Counted from the stretch's first letter, positions 31,590 to 41,077 are shown. The stretch is 64,000 nt of DNA from Bosea sp. F3-2 (GCF_008253865.1 NZ_CP042331.1:3568001-3632000), one strand, 5' to 3'. The notes: a model not told the origin generated them from the letters alone. Numbers and translations are program-made.

Positions 31590-32798
31590 ATGATGATGAA
31601 GCTGAAGACGATTCTTGCAACGACTGCGCTCGCCGCCCTGATGGCGAGCCCGGCGCTGGCCCAGCAGATTTCGGTCAAGGCCGGCGTGCTGAACGACCGC
31701 TCGGGCCTCTATGCCGACCTCTCGGGCGAAGGCTCGGTCATCGCCGCGCGCATGGCGGTCGAGGACTTCAAGGCCGCCAACAAGGGCATCAAGGTCGAGA
31801 TCGTCTCGGCCGACCATCAGAACAAGCCGGATGTCGGCTCGACCATCGCCCGGCAATGGTACGATCAGGACGGTGTCGACCTGATCCTCGACGTGCCCAC
31901 CTCCTCGGTCGCGCTGGCGGTCAGCCAGATCACCAAGGAGAAGAACAAGATCCACATCAACTCGGGCGCCGGCACCTCGGACCTCACCGGCAAGGCCTGC
32001 AGCCCCAACACGATCCACTGGACCTATGACACCTACGCGCTGGCGCAGGGCACAGGCGGCGCCATGGTCAAGGCCGGCGGCGACACCTGGTTCTTCATGA
32101 CCGCCGACTACGCCTTCGGCCATGCGCTAGAGCGCGATGCCGCCGCCGTGGTCCAGAAGGCAGGCGGCAAGGTGCTCGGCACCGTGCGCACGCCCTTCCC
32201 CGGCACGGACTTCTCGTCCTTCCTGCTGCAGGCGCAAGGCTCCAAGGCCAAGGTCATTGGCCTCGCCAATGCCGGCGGCGACCTGATCAACTCGGTCAAG
32301 CAGGCCAGCGAGTTCGGCATCACCCAGGGCGGCCAGAAGCTGGCTGGCCTGCTCACCTTCATCAGCGACGTCAACGCGCTCGGCCTGCAGGCGGCGCAGG
32401 GCCTGGTCCTGACCGAATCCTTCTACTGGGATCGCGACGACCAGACCCGCGCCTGGTCGGAGCGCTTCGCCAAGCTCAGCGGCGGCAAGAAGCCAAGCAT
32501 GGTGCAGGCCGGCGTCTATTCCGGGCTGCTGCACTATCTCAAGGCGGTCGAGGCGACGAAGAGCAAGGACGCCGCCACCGTGATGGCCAAGATGAAGGAA
32601 ATGCCGACCGACGACCCGCTCTTCGGCAAGGGCTCGATCCGCATCAACGGCCGCAAGCTGCACGACATGTATCTCTACGAGGTCAAGAAGCCTTCGGAAT
32701 CGAAGGGCCCGTGGGACTACTACAAGCAGATTGCGGTGCTGCCGGCGGAGCAGGCCTTCCAGCCGCTGGCCGAGACCGGATGCTCGCTCGTCAAGTAA
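31590..32798 (+). CDS. livK: ABC transporter substrate-binding protein (LivK family)
   Basis: 402 aa. It starts with three tandem ATGs at 31590, 31593 and 31596 after AGGGAG, so the exact start is uncertain by two residues. The signal peptide is KLKTILATTALAALMASPALAQ. The type I periplasmic-binding fold follows with VLNDRSGLYADLSGEGSVIAARMAVEDF split by family motifs, and DTWFFMTADYAFGHALERDA. The ligand may be a branched-chain amino acid, amide or aromatic acid; it cannot be decided from sequence. The next gene, livH, is 186 bp away across a repeat. Confidence 0.9.
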   Translation: MMMKLKTILATTALAALMASPALAQQISVKAGVLNDRSGLYADLSGEGSVIAARMAVEDFKAANKGIKVEIVSADHQNKPDVGSTIARQWYDQDGVDLILDVPTSSVALAVSQITKEKNKIHINSGAGTSDLTGKACSPNTIHWTYDTYALAQGTGGAMVKAGGDTWFFMTADYAFGHALERDAAAVVQKAGGKVLGTVRTPFPGTDFSSFLLQAQGSKAKVIGLANAGGDLINSVKQASEFGITQGGQKLAGLLTFISDVNALGLQAAQGLVLTESFYWDRDDQTRAWSERFAKLSGGKKPSMVQAGVYSGLLHYLKAVEATKSKDAATVMAKMKEMPTDDPLFGKGSIRINGRKLHDMYLYEVKKPSESKGPWDYYKQIAVLPAEQAFQPLAETGCSLVK

Positions 32799-32821
32799 CA
32801 CGTTCTCCGGTGCCTCCCGTT

Positions 32822-32918
32822 GTCATCCCGGGCGCCCGCTGGGCGACCCGGGACCCATCGGAAGGCGCCGGAGCCCTGCGATGGATCCCGGCCCTGCGCT
32901 TCGCTTGGCCGGGATGAC
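32822..32918. repeat. GTCATCCCGG-type repeat between livK and livH, 97 bp
   Basis: Begins GTCATCCCGGGCGCCCGC and ends TTGGCCGGGATGAC, with inner GGGACCCATCGG and CGATGGATCCC arms. It lies inside the transporter operon, where it could form an mRNA hairpin that sets the ratio of binding protein to permease. Confidence 0.86.
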
Positions 32919-32984
32919 GCTGGCGGCTCCACCGCCAATCCCTGTCCGGATAACATCCCACCGTCAGGATAAATCGAGCCCAGC

Positions 32985-33872
32985 ATGTTCGAACTTCTCG
33001 GAGTCCCGCCCCAGGCGCTGTTCGGCCAGGTCCTTCTCGGCCTGATCAACGGCTCGTTCTACGCGATCCTCAGCCTCGGGCTGGCGGTGATCTTCGGGCT
33101 CTTGAACATCATCAACTTCAGCCATGGCGCCCAGTACATGATGGGCGCCTTCGTCGCCTGGATGTGCCTGAACTATCTCGGCATCAACTACTGGGCGGCG
33201 CTGCTGCTGGCGCCGATCATCGTCGGTGCGACCGGCATCGCGATCGAGCGGCTGCTGCTCAAGCGCATCGCCCATCTCGACCATCTCTACGGGCTGCTGC
33301 TCACCTTCGGCCTGGCGCTGATCATCCAGGGCGTGTTCCGCAACTACTACGGCTCCTCCGGCCTGCCCTATGCCATCCCGCCGCAGCTCGCCGGCGGCCA
33401 GAATCTCGGCTTCATGTTCATGCCGAACTATCGCGGCTGGGTGATCGTCGCCTCGCTCATCGTCTGTCTCGGCACCTGGTTCCTGATCGAGAAGACCAAG
33501 CTCGGCGCCTACTTACGCGCCGCGACCGAGAACCCGACCCTGACCCAGGCCTTCGGCATCAACGTGCCGCTGCTGGTGACGCTGACCTATGGCTTCGGCG
33601 TCGCGCTCGCGGCCTTCGCCGGCGTGCTCGCCGCGCCGATCTACTCGGTCAATCCCAATATGGGCGGCGACCTGATCATCGTCGTCTTCGCCGTCGTCGT
33701 CATCGGCGGCATGGGCTCGATCATGGGCGCCATCGTCACCGGCTTCTCGCTCGGGCTGATCGAGGGGCTGACCAAGGTGTTCTACCCGGAAGCGGCCGCG
33801 ACCGTGATCTTCATCATCATGGTGCTGGTGCTGCTGGTGAAGCCTGCCGGCCTGTTCGGCCGCGCCCACTGA
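32985..33872 (+). CDS. livH: Branched-chain amino-acid type ABC permease LivH
   Basis: 295 aa with about eight hydrophobic helices. GLINGSFYAILSLGLAVIFGLLNIINFSHG, broken here by family landmarks, is the typical LivH opening. The EAA-like cytoplasmic loop contains LGAYLRAATENPTLTQAFGI and the C-terminal region VKPAGLFGR. It forms the membrane channel with LivM. livM follows 20 bp on. Confidence 0.93.
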   Translation: MFELLGVPPQALFGQVLLGLINGSFYAILSLGLAVIFGLLNIINFSHGAQYMMGAFVAWMCLNYLGINYWAALLLAPIIVGATGIAIERLLLKRIAHLDHLYGLLLTFGLALIIQGVFRNYYGSSGLPYAIPPQLAGGQNLGFMFMPNYRGWVIVASLIVCLGTWFLIEKTKLGAYLRAATENPTLTQAFGINVPLLVTLTYGFGVALAAFAGVLAAPIYSVNPNMGGDLIIVVFAVVVIGGMGSIMGAIVTGFSLGLIEGLTKVFYPEAAATVIFIIMVLVLLVKPAGLFGRAH

Positions 33873-33892
33873 CGCGAGCGAGGGACCATCAC

Positions 33893-34882
33893 ATGACCGA
33901 CCTTGCCTCGACCGACGCCCCGGCCGCCACCGTCCTCACCGAGACGGACGACAGCACGGCGCGCCTGCACCGCAACCTGTTCATCGCCATCGCCGTGGTG
34001 CTCGCGATCGCGCCCTTCGTCGCCTATCCCGTCTTCGTGATGAAGGTTTTGTGCTTCGCGCTGTTCGCGCTCGCCTTCAACCTTCTCCTTGGATATGGCG
34101 GGCTGCTTTCCTTCGGCCATGCCGCCTATTTCGGCATGGCGAGCTATGTCAGCGCCTACACTGCCAAGAACTGGGGCCTGACGCCGGAGCTCGCGATCCT
34201 GCTCGGCACGGCGGTGGCCGCCGTGCTCGGCGCGGTGTTCGGTGCGCTCGCGATCCGCCGCCAGGGCATCTATTTCGCGATGATCACGCTGGCGCTCGCC
34301 CAGATGGTGTTCTTCTTCTCGCTGCAGACGCCGCGCTTCACCGGTGGCGAGGACGGCATCCAGGCCGTGCCGCGTGGCAAGTTCCTCGGCCTGATCAGCC
34401 TCGCCGACGACCGGGTGCTCTACTGGCTGGTGGCAGCGATCTTCATGGCGGGCCTGCTCACGATCTACCGCATCATCCACTCGCCCTTCGGCCAGGTCTG
34501 CAAGGCGATCCGCGACAACGAGCCCCGCGCCATCTCGCTCGGCTACCGCGCCAATCAGTACAAGCTGGCGGTCTTCGTACTCTCGGCGACGCTCGCAGGG
34601 CTCGCGGGCGCGACCAAGGCTATCGTCTTCCAGCTCGCCTCGCTCACCGATGTCTACTGGTCGATGTCGGGCGAGGTCGTGCTGATGACGCTGGTCGGCG
34701 GCCTCGGCACGGTCTTCGGTCCGATCGTTGGCGCGCTCGTCATCGTCGCAATGCAGAACTATCTCGCCACGCTCGGCGCCTGGGTCACCGTCGTCCAGGG
34801 TGTCGTCTTCGTGGTTTGCGTGCTGCTCTTCCGCGAAGGCATCGTCGGCGTCATCGCCAAGGCGATCAAGAAGCCGCTCTGA
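33893..34882 (+). CDS. livM: Branched-chain amino-acid type ABC permease LivM
   Basis: 329 aa from the ATG at 33893, with GAGGGA upstream. It has a hydrophilic N-terminus of about 30 residues, then helices. LLLGYGGLLSFGHAAYFGM is the LivM signature near the first helices, with FGQVCKAIRDNEPRAISLGY as the cytoplasmic loop. A much longer frame to 33164 overlaps livH and is not coding. It is the last gene of the liv operon and is followed by a composite repeat. Confidence 0.93.
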   Translation: MTDLASTDAPAATVLTETDDSTARLHRNLFIAIAVVLAIAPFVAYPVFVMKVLCFALFALAFNLLLGYGGLLSFGHAAYFGMASYVSAYTAKNWGLTPELAILLGTAVAAVLGAVFGALAIRRQGIYFAMITLALAQMVFFFSLQTPRFTGGEDGIQAVPRGKFLGLISLADDRVLYWLVAAIFMAGLLTIYRIIHSPFGQVCKAIRDNEPRAISLGYRANQYKLAVFVLSATLAGLAGATKAIVFQLASLTDVYWSMSGEVVLMTLVGGLGTVFGPIVGALVIVAMQNYLATLGAWVTVVQGVVFVVCVLLFREGIVGVIAKAIKKPL

Positions 34883-34890
34883 GAGCGCGG

Positions 34891-35050
34891 CTAGAGCCCG
34901 CTGATTTGATGCGGAAACACGCCGTCATCCCGGGCTTGACCCGGGATCCATGCCGGAGCACTTCCGATCAAGGTTCAGGCATGGATCCCGGCTCTCCGCT
35001 TCGCTCCGGGCGGGATGACCCGCGCTTCCAGGGAACGCAGCCTGCTCTAG
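34891..35050. repeat. Composite palindromic element, inverted third copy, abutting a stop codon
   Basis: Begins CTAGAGCCCGCTGATTTGAT and ends CGCAGCCTGCTCTAG, with a GTCATCCCGG...CGGGATGAC core at 34924-35019. It is inverted relative to the copy at 10961. Its last base (35050) is directly next to the TAG stop (35051-35053, minus strand) of the next gene. Confidence 0.85.
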
Positions 35051-35581
35051 CTAGCGGATCAGCTTCGAGACCGGCCGGAACTGCGGATGCTCGGCCGTCC
35101 GCAGCCATTCGAACAACACCATCTCGGTGGTGACGATCTCGGCGCCATGGCTCGCCATGCGATTCAGCGCAATCTCGCGTGACTCCGGGGCGCGTGAGCC
35201 GATCGCATCCGCGACAACGATTGCACGCCGACGGTGATCGAGCAGGCTGAGCACGGTCTGGCCAACGCAGACGTGCGCCTCGCAACCACAGATCACCAGT
35301 TCGCGGTCGCCCGCAACGGCATCGAGGAAAGCCGGCTCGGCACAGGCGTCGAAGCTCATCTTGGTGACGACCGGACCAGCCCCAGCCAGTTCCGGCACCG
35401 TCGCGCCCAGGCCGTGCGGATTCTGCTCCGTCAGGACCGCGGGAATGTCGAGCAGGCGCGCGGCCTCGATGAGACGGCCCGCATTGAGCAGCACCTTGTC
35501 GCCGGCATGGATCGCAGGCATCAACCGGGCCTGGAAGTCGATGACGACCAGCATCGCGTTCCCGGCGGCTAGCAGCGGCAT
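35051..35581 (-). CDS. Isochorismatase-family cysteine hydrolase
   Basis: 176 aa from the ATG at 35581, preceded by GAGGAGAGG. The catalytic triad of the family is visible: Asp in LVVIDFQARLM, Lys in VVTKMSFDA and Cys in VICGCEAHVCVGQT. Related to YcaC-like hydrolases that act on amides or related compounds; the substrate is unknown. It is divergent from the MarR gene with 127 bp between starts. Its stop abuts a repeat element. Confidence 0.88.
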   Translation of the reverse strand: MPLLAAGNAMLVVIDFQARLMPAIHAGDKVLLNAGRLIEAARLLDIPAVLTEQNPHGLGATVPELAGAGPVVTKMSFDACAEPAFLDAVAGDRELVICGCEAHVCVGQTVLSLLDHRRRAIVVADAIGSRAPESREIALNRMASHGAEIVTTEMVLFEWLRTAEHPQFRPVSKLIR

Positions 35582-35708
35582 CGCAAACCTCTCCTCGCTA
35601 TTTCCGATTCCGCCATTATAGCGCCCACCGGGGCAATCCACGTCAAGCTGGCGCAGAGCTGCCGGCCGCGCGGCGTCGCTTGACTCGCCCCGCGCCGGCT
35701 CACATGCC

Positions 35709-36161
35709 ATGGGCATGGACGAGAACGCGAGCGTTCCCTTCGCGACGACGCTGCATGTGCGCGATCACTGTCTGTGCCTGCATGTGCAGCGCGCGGCACG
35801 CGCCCTGGCGCGCCGCTTCGACGAGGCGCTGCGGCCTGTCGGGCTGACCAATGGCCAGTTCTCATTGCTCATGGCACTCAACCGCCCGGCCCCGCCATCG
35901 CTCAGGCCCGTCGCCGACCTTCTCGCCATGGACCGCACCACGCTGACGGCGGCTCTGAAGCCACTCGAACGCCGCGGTCTCATCGGGATTGTCACCGACC
36001 CCGCCGATCGTCGCAGCAAGCTTCTGTCGCTGACGCCGGAAGGACGCGCCCTGCTCGCCGCGGCCGTCCCGATCTGGCAGAGCACCCATGTCGCTATCGA
36101 GGCGACCTTGCCCGGGGATGCGCCGGAGACATTGCGCACCACCCTGCGCGAACTGGCCTGA
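35709..36161 (+). CDS. MarR-family transcriptional regulator
   Basis: 150 aa. The winged-helix region reads LRPVADLLAMDRTTLTAALKPLERRGLI, then the wing TDPADRRSKLLSLTPEGRALL, as in MarR proteins. It has several cysteines near the N-terminus (HCLCLHVQ) that could sense thiol-reactive compounds; that is inference. It lies 123 bp upstream of a DHA2 efflux pump on the same strand and probably controls it. Confidence 0.9.
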   Translation: MGMDENASVPFATTLHVRDHCLCLHVQRAARALARRFDEALRPVGLTNGQFSLLMALNRPAPPSLRPVADLLAMDRTTLTAALKPLERRGLIGIVTDPADRRSKLLSLTPEGRALLAAAVPIWQSTHVAIEATLPGDAPETLRTTLRELA

Positions 36162-36284
36162 CGAAAATCGCAGCAACTGCTCCGCCCTCATCGCAGGGCG
36201 GCCCCGACAATGCGCAGCTGGCGCATGGCACAGGCCGGCACTAAGCTTCGCCATTCCCAAAATGCAGTCTCAATCACGGTTTCC

Positions 36285-37778
36285 ATGGACAAGCGGCTCG
36301 ACGCACCGGCCCAGGCCGCATCGCTGACCCCTGCCGATATCCGCTCGATCCTGATCGGCGTCATGCTGGCGCTGTTCCTGGCCGCGCTCGACCAGACCAT
36401 CGTCGCGACCGCGCTGCCGACGATCGGCCGCGAGCTCAACGACGTCACGCATCTGTCCTGGGTCGTCACCATTTACCTGCTGGCCTCGACCGCCGTGACG
36501 CCGCTCTACGGCAAGCTCGCCGATATCCACGGGCGGCGGGTGGTCCTGCTCTCCGGCATCGCCGTCTTCGTCGTCGGGTCGATCGCCTGCGCGCTCGCCC
36601 CGTCGCTCTGGCTGCTGGTGCTGGCGCGTTTCATCCAGGGGCTCGGCGGCGGCGGGTTGATCGCGCTTGCCCAGACCATCGTCGCCGACATGGTGCCGCC
36701 CAAGGAGCGCGGACGCTATCAGGTCTATTTCGCCAGCGTCTTCATGTCGTCCTCCCTCCTCGGCCCGGTCCTCGGCGGCGTGATGGCGGAGCAGCTACAC
36801 TGGTCGGTGATCTTCTGGATCAACGTCCCGCTCGGGCTCGTTGCCTACTGGATGACGAGCTCTGCGCTGAAGCGCCTGCCGCGCCATGAGCGCCCCCACA
36901 CGCTCGACGTGCTCGGCGCCGTGCTGATGACGCTGGGAACCGTGTCGCTGCTGCTGGCGCTCTCCTGGGGCGGCACCGCCTATCCCTGGCGCTCCCTGCC
37001 GATCGCCGGGCTGGTCGGTGTCTCCCTGGCGCTCTGGGCGCTCTTCGCCTGGCGGCTGCGGACGGCCTCCGAGCCGCTGATTCCGCTCGACCTGCTCGGC
37101 AATCGCGTCGTACGGCGCGGCACGGTCGCAGCCGGTTTCGGCATGGGCACCTTCATCGGCCTGACGATCTATCTGCCGCTCTATTTCGAGACGGTGATGG
37201 GGATGAGCGCCACCCATTCCGGCCTGGGCCTCCTGCCGCTCACCTGTGGCACGGTTGTCGGCGCGACGAGCTCCGGCCGGGCCATGTCGCACCTGACGAA
37301 CTACAAGCGCGTGCCGCTGGTCGGCCTCTTCGTCGCCCTTGCCGGCACGGCCGTGCTGGCCATCTTCTCGGGGCAGCTCCCGCTTTTGGTCTTCTCCGTG
37401 ATCCTCGCCGTCGTCAGCATCGGCTTCGGCACGCTGCTGCCGGTCGCGACCGTCTCGATCCAGAATGCCGTCCACCCGCATCAGCTCGGCACGGCGACCG
37501 CGGTGGCCAATTTCTTCCGCCAGATCGGCGGAGCGCTGATCGTCGCGGTCTTCGGCGCGATCGTGCTCGGCGGCGTCGGTGGGCCCACCGCGCAGCTCTC
37601 GCCCGAGGCGCTGAAGCTTGGCACGGTCGATCGCGAGACGATGGTGACGCTGTTCCGCTATGTCTTCGGCGCAGCAAGCCTCGGCTTCGCCTGCGCCCTG
37701 ATCTCGCTCGCCCGCATGGAGCAGCTGCCGCTGCGCGGCCGGTCGATCGAGGCAGCCAAGGCCGTCGGAGGCGAGTAG
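36285..37778 (+). CDS. DHA2-family drug efflux MFS transporter (EmrB/QacA type)
   Basis: 497 aa with about 14 hydrophobic helices. The DHA2 motif LALFLAALDQTIVATALPTIGREL is near the start, split across helix 1; GKLADIHGRRVVLLSGI follows helix 2; and GLGGGGLIALAQTIVADMVPPKERGRY is the helix 4-5 region. These pumps export hydrophobic drugs using proton motive force. The ATG at 36285 gives the normal N-terminus. It is probably regulated by the adjacent MarR. Confidence 0.92.
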   Translation: MDKRLDAPAQAASLTPADIRSILIGVMLALFLAALDQTIVATALPTIGRELNDVTHLSWVVTIYLLASTAVTPLYGKLADIHGRRVVLLSGIAVFVVGSIACALAPSLWLLVLARFIQGLGGGGLIALAQTIVADMVPPKERGRYQVYFASVFMSSSLLGPVLGGVMAEQLHWSVIFWINVPLGLVAYWMTSSALKRLPRHERPHTLDVLGAVLMTLGTVSLLLALSWGGTAYPWRSLPIAGLVGVSLALWALFAWRLRTASEPLIPLDLLGNRVVRRGTVAAGFGMGTFIGLTIYLPLYFETVMGMSATHSGLGLLPLTCGTVVGATSSGRAMSHLTNYKRVPLVGLFVALAGTAVLAIFSGQLPLLVFSVILAVVSIGFGTLLPVATVSIQNAVHPHQLGTATAVANFFRQIGGALIVAVFGAIVLGGVGGPTAQLSPEALKLGTVDRETMVTLFRYVFGAASLGFACALISLARMEQLPLRGRSIEAAKAVGGE

Positions 37779-37785
37779 AGCCGAA

Positions 37786-37814
37786 TCCGATCAGGTTGAA
37801 CGAACCTGATCGGA
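37786..37814. repeat. Perfect 12-bp stem hairpin downstream of the efflux pump
   Basis: TCCGATCAGGTT and AACCTGATCGGA are separated by GAACG, 8 bp after the stop codon. No T-run follows (AAAACGG instead), so it is not a standard intrinsic terminator, but it may protect the 3' end or belong to a dispersed repeat family. Confidence 0.7.
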
Positions 37815-37913
37815 AAACGGTCTCTGACGGAACCGAAAGCGTCGCTGTGCGTTGCCTTGTGCCTGTCATCCGCACGGGTCAGCATGCCAGCATCCGCAGC
37901 AGGAGTTCCCGCC

Positions 37914-38477
37914 ATGTCCGATCTCGTCGTCATCGTGTATCCGACCGAGGCCCGCGCCGAAGAGATGCGCCAGAAGCTCATCGGCCTGCAGAAGGAATAT
38001 CTGATCGAGATCGGGGATGCCGCCATCGCGGTGATGCAGGAAGGCGGCAAGGTGAAGCTGAACCAGCTGCTCAACACCACGGCGATGGGTGCGGTCTCCG
38101 GCTCGTTCTGGGGGCTGCTGATCGGCGCGATCTTCCTGATGCCGATCTTCGGGGCGGCGCTCGGTGCGGCCTCCGGCGCGCTCGGCGGCGCCCTGACCGA
38201 CTACGGCGTCGACGACAAGTTCATGAAGGATCTGTCGAGCAGCCTGCAGCCCGGCAACGCCGCGCTCTTCGTGCTGGTCAAGAAGGTGACCGGCGACAAG
38301 GTGCTGGAGGCGATCCGCGGCACCGGCGGCACCGTGCTCAAGACCTCGCTCGACCACACGCAGGAACAGAAGCTGCGCGATGCGCTCGCCGACGCCCATG
38401 GTGCGACGCCCCCGGCGGCCCACACGCCGCCCGAGCCCTATCCGCAGGGAACGGGTGCGCCATCGCCGGTGGGTTGA
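37914..38477 (+). CDS. DUF1269-like membrane protein
   Basis: 187 aa from the ATG at 37914, preceded by AGGAG. The N-terminus SDLVVIVYPTEARAEEM is followed by an acidic/helical part, then a glycine-rich double hydrophobic stretch (about residues 58-103, FWGLLIGAIFLMPIFGAALGA) and a C-terminal soluble part ending in a proline-rich tail. This layout matches the DUF1269 family of predicted membrane proteins, whose function is unknown. No operon partner. Confidence 0.8.
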   Translation: MSDLVVIVYPTEARAEEMRQKLIGLQKEYLIEIGDAAIAVMQEGGKVKLNQLLNTTAMGAVSGSFWGLLIGAIFLMPIFGAALGAASGALGGALTDYGVDDKFMKDLSSSLQPGNAALFVLVKKVTGDKVLEAIRGTGGTVLKTSLDHTQEQKLRDALADAHGATPPAAHTPPEPYPQGTGAPSPVG

Positions 38478-38491
38478 GACAGCCACGCATC

Positions 38492-38596
38492 GTCATTCCG
38501 GACAAGCCGCTTTAGCGGCGCCGATCCGGAATCCATCGAAGAGCGCAGCACTCTATGATGGATTCCGGGCCTACGCTTCGCTTCGCCCGGAATGAC
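38492..38596. repeat. GTCATTCCGG-type repeat, 105 bp
   Basis: Begins GTCATTCCGGACAAGCCGC and ends TTCGCCCGGAATGAC, with inner CCGGAATCCATCG and ATGGATTCCGGG arms. It lies between convergent genes and is almost the same as the 24375 copy. Confidence 0.87.
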
Positions 38597-38614
38597 GGCG
38601 TTGTATGAGAAAGT

Positions 38615-39457
<843 letters not shown>

Positions 39458-39517
39458 CGGGCAGCTCCAGCGCTTCTGAAAGATCGGCGCGAGCGATGGC
39501 GGATGCGGCGCCTCGCG

Positions 39518-40276
39518 TCAAGCCGGGCGGCGGCGCAGCAGATAAGTATCCATGATCCAGCCATGGCGGGCACGGGCCTCGGCGCGAACCCGCGCAATCT
39601 CGGCGGAGAGTTCGGCGAGCGGCCCGGCGCGCAGAATCTCGTCCGGCGTGCCGAGATAGGCCCCCCAGAAGATGTCGAGATCCGCGGGAGCGACCTTCGC
39701 GAAGGCCTGCTCGCCATCGAGCATGACGACGACGCTGTCCTGATCAGCCGGGAAGCCCGCCGCCAGCCTTCGCCCCGTGGTGATCAGGATCGGCGCGCCG
39801 ATCGTATTGAGCGGGATGCGGTGGCGCGCGGCCAGTACCTGGATGCTGCTGATGCCGGGATAGACCTGCCAGTCGAGGCTAAGGCCGGAGGCCGCGACGC
39901 GCTCCATGATGCGCAGGGTGCTGTCGTAGAGCGCAGGATCTCCCCAGACCAGCAGCGCGCCGGTCTGCCCCTCGGCCAGCTCCGCTTCGAAGAGGGCGCG
40001 GTAGCGCGCGGCGATGCGCTCGTGCCAGTCATCGACCACACCGTGATAGTCGCTGCCGGCCTCGGCCCGGCGCGGGATGTCGACGGGAACGGTGCGGTAG
40101 TCCGGCCTGCGAATGAAGCGCGCGCAGATGCCTTCGCGCAGGGCCCGCAACGACGCCTTTTCCTCGCCCTTGTCGGGGATGAACAGAGCATCGGCGCGAT
40201 TCAGCGCCGCGATCGCCTCGATCGTCATATGGTCGGGATTGCCGGCCCCGATGCCGATGATGAGGATATTGCGCAT
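39518..40276 (-). CDS. cobF: Precorrin-6A synthase, deacetylating (CobF), away from the main cob block
   Basis: 252 aa. NILIIGIGAGNPDHMTIEAI is the N-terminal methylase motif and LLVWGDPALYDSTLRI the second. These, together with length and VYPGISSIQVLAARHRIPLN, identify CobF rather than CobI, J, L or M. It methylates C-1 and removes the C-2 acetyl group, a step particular to the aerobic pathway. It is 12 kb from the main operon with no riboswitch visible upstream. Confidence 0.93.
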   Translation of the reverse strand: MRNILIIGIGAGNPDHMTIEAIAALNRADALFIPDKGEEKASLRALREGICARFIRRPDYRTVPVDIPRRAEAGSDYHGVVDDWHERIAARYRALFEAELAEGQTGALLVWGDPALYDSTLRIMERVAASGLSLDWQVYPGISSIQVLAARHRIPLNTIGAPILITTGRRLAAGFPADQDSVVVMLDGEQAFAKVAPADLDIFWGAYLGTPDEILRAGPLAELSAEIARVRAEARARHGWIMDTYLLRRRPA

Positions 40277-40329
40277 GCCGTCCCGAGGGTTCGCAGCGGC
40301 TTAGCATGGCCTGAGCGCGGAATGCGAGA

Positions 40330-40647
40330 TCAGGCCCGGCCGAGCACGGCCATGCCGGCGAGGTCCGGCTGTGGAGTGGACGCCGCGCTCAGCGCCAGCG
40401 CCGCCTGAAGCGCCTCCAGATCCGCCTGGAGGCGCGGCCGCCAGCCGCAAGGGCATGGCTGATCGCCGCAATGAGCATCCGCCACCTCTCTGTAGACAGA
40501 ACCGACCGCATGCGCCGCCAGCTCGATCAGGGCGAGAGGCGGCAGCCGAGTATCGTGGAGCGCCGCGCAAAAAGCCGTCAGCACCGCCTGCCGGATCTCG
40601 GCACGGGCGGCTTCCAACGATTCGGCGCTCCCCTGATCAGGCCGCAC
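40330..40647 (-). CDS. Small conserved-looking protein, function unknown
   Basis: 105 aa from the GTG at 40647. It is mostly helical and alanine-rich, with a cysteine cluster DAHCGDQPCPCGW in the middle that could bind metal. It overlaps the preceding small gene by 11 bp, which supports a coupled pair. No family recognised. The stop is 53 bp before cobF, so cobF may be cotranscribed with it. Confidence 0.55.
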   Translation of the reverse strand: MRPDQGSAESLEAARAEIRQAVLTAFCAALHDTRLPPLALIELAAHAVGSVYREVADAHCGDQPCPCGWRPRLQADLEALQAALALSAASTPQPDLAGMAVLGRA

Positions 40648-40921
40648 GATCGATGCCCTTCATGGCGGCATGGAGGCGCTTTGGCGGCCCCTGTACGGGT
40701 TTGGGCCCCTGCTCGGGCAGCGTGACCGCGAGCAGCTCGACAAGCCGTTGCATGCGTGGCGGCAGTGCCGCATCGGCAGCGAGATCGCCCGGCCCCTTGG
40801 CGAGAGCGAGCGCCCGGCGCAGCTCCGGCCGGCTTGCACCCGTGCGGACGATTTCGCGAATGATGATCTCGTCGATCCGGCCGATCGTGGCCGCGACATC
40901 GACCTCGGTGACTCCACCCAT
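40637..40921 (-). CDS. Small helical protein, function unknown
   Basis: 94 aa. A strong ribosome site (GGAGGG) lies upstream of the ATG at 40921. The predicted protein is alpha-helical, with IGRIDEIIIREIVRTGASRPELRRALALA near the N-terminus and a leucine-rich second half (MQRLVELLAVTLPE). No family recognised. It is the first gene of the probable unit 94 aa - 105 aa - cobF; the 156-bp gap upstream is AT-rich and probably holds the promoter. Confidence 0.6.
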   Translation of the reverse strand: MGGVTEVDVAATIGRIDEIIIREIVRTGASRPELRRALALAKGPGDLAADAALPPRMQRLVELLAVTLPEQGPKPVQGPPKRLHAAMKGIDRAA

Positions 40922-41077
40922 TCCGGTCCCTCCGTCGGTTGATTCACTGATCGCGAGGGAGAGATAGGCAGGCAGGCGATTCGATGCAAGCCTTTGTTAT
41001 TACTAAATAAATAGAACGATTCGAAGGTAACGGGCCACTGTCGCCCGCAAGCGTGACCGGAAAATGACGCCGCCGGC

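Noticed and set aside
39478..39540. An operon link between cobF and dapD as evidence of shared function
   Set aside because: Same strand and 60 bp apart, but the pathways are unrelated and no overlap or shared regulatory site is seen, so proximity alone is not taken as a link.
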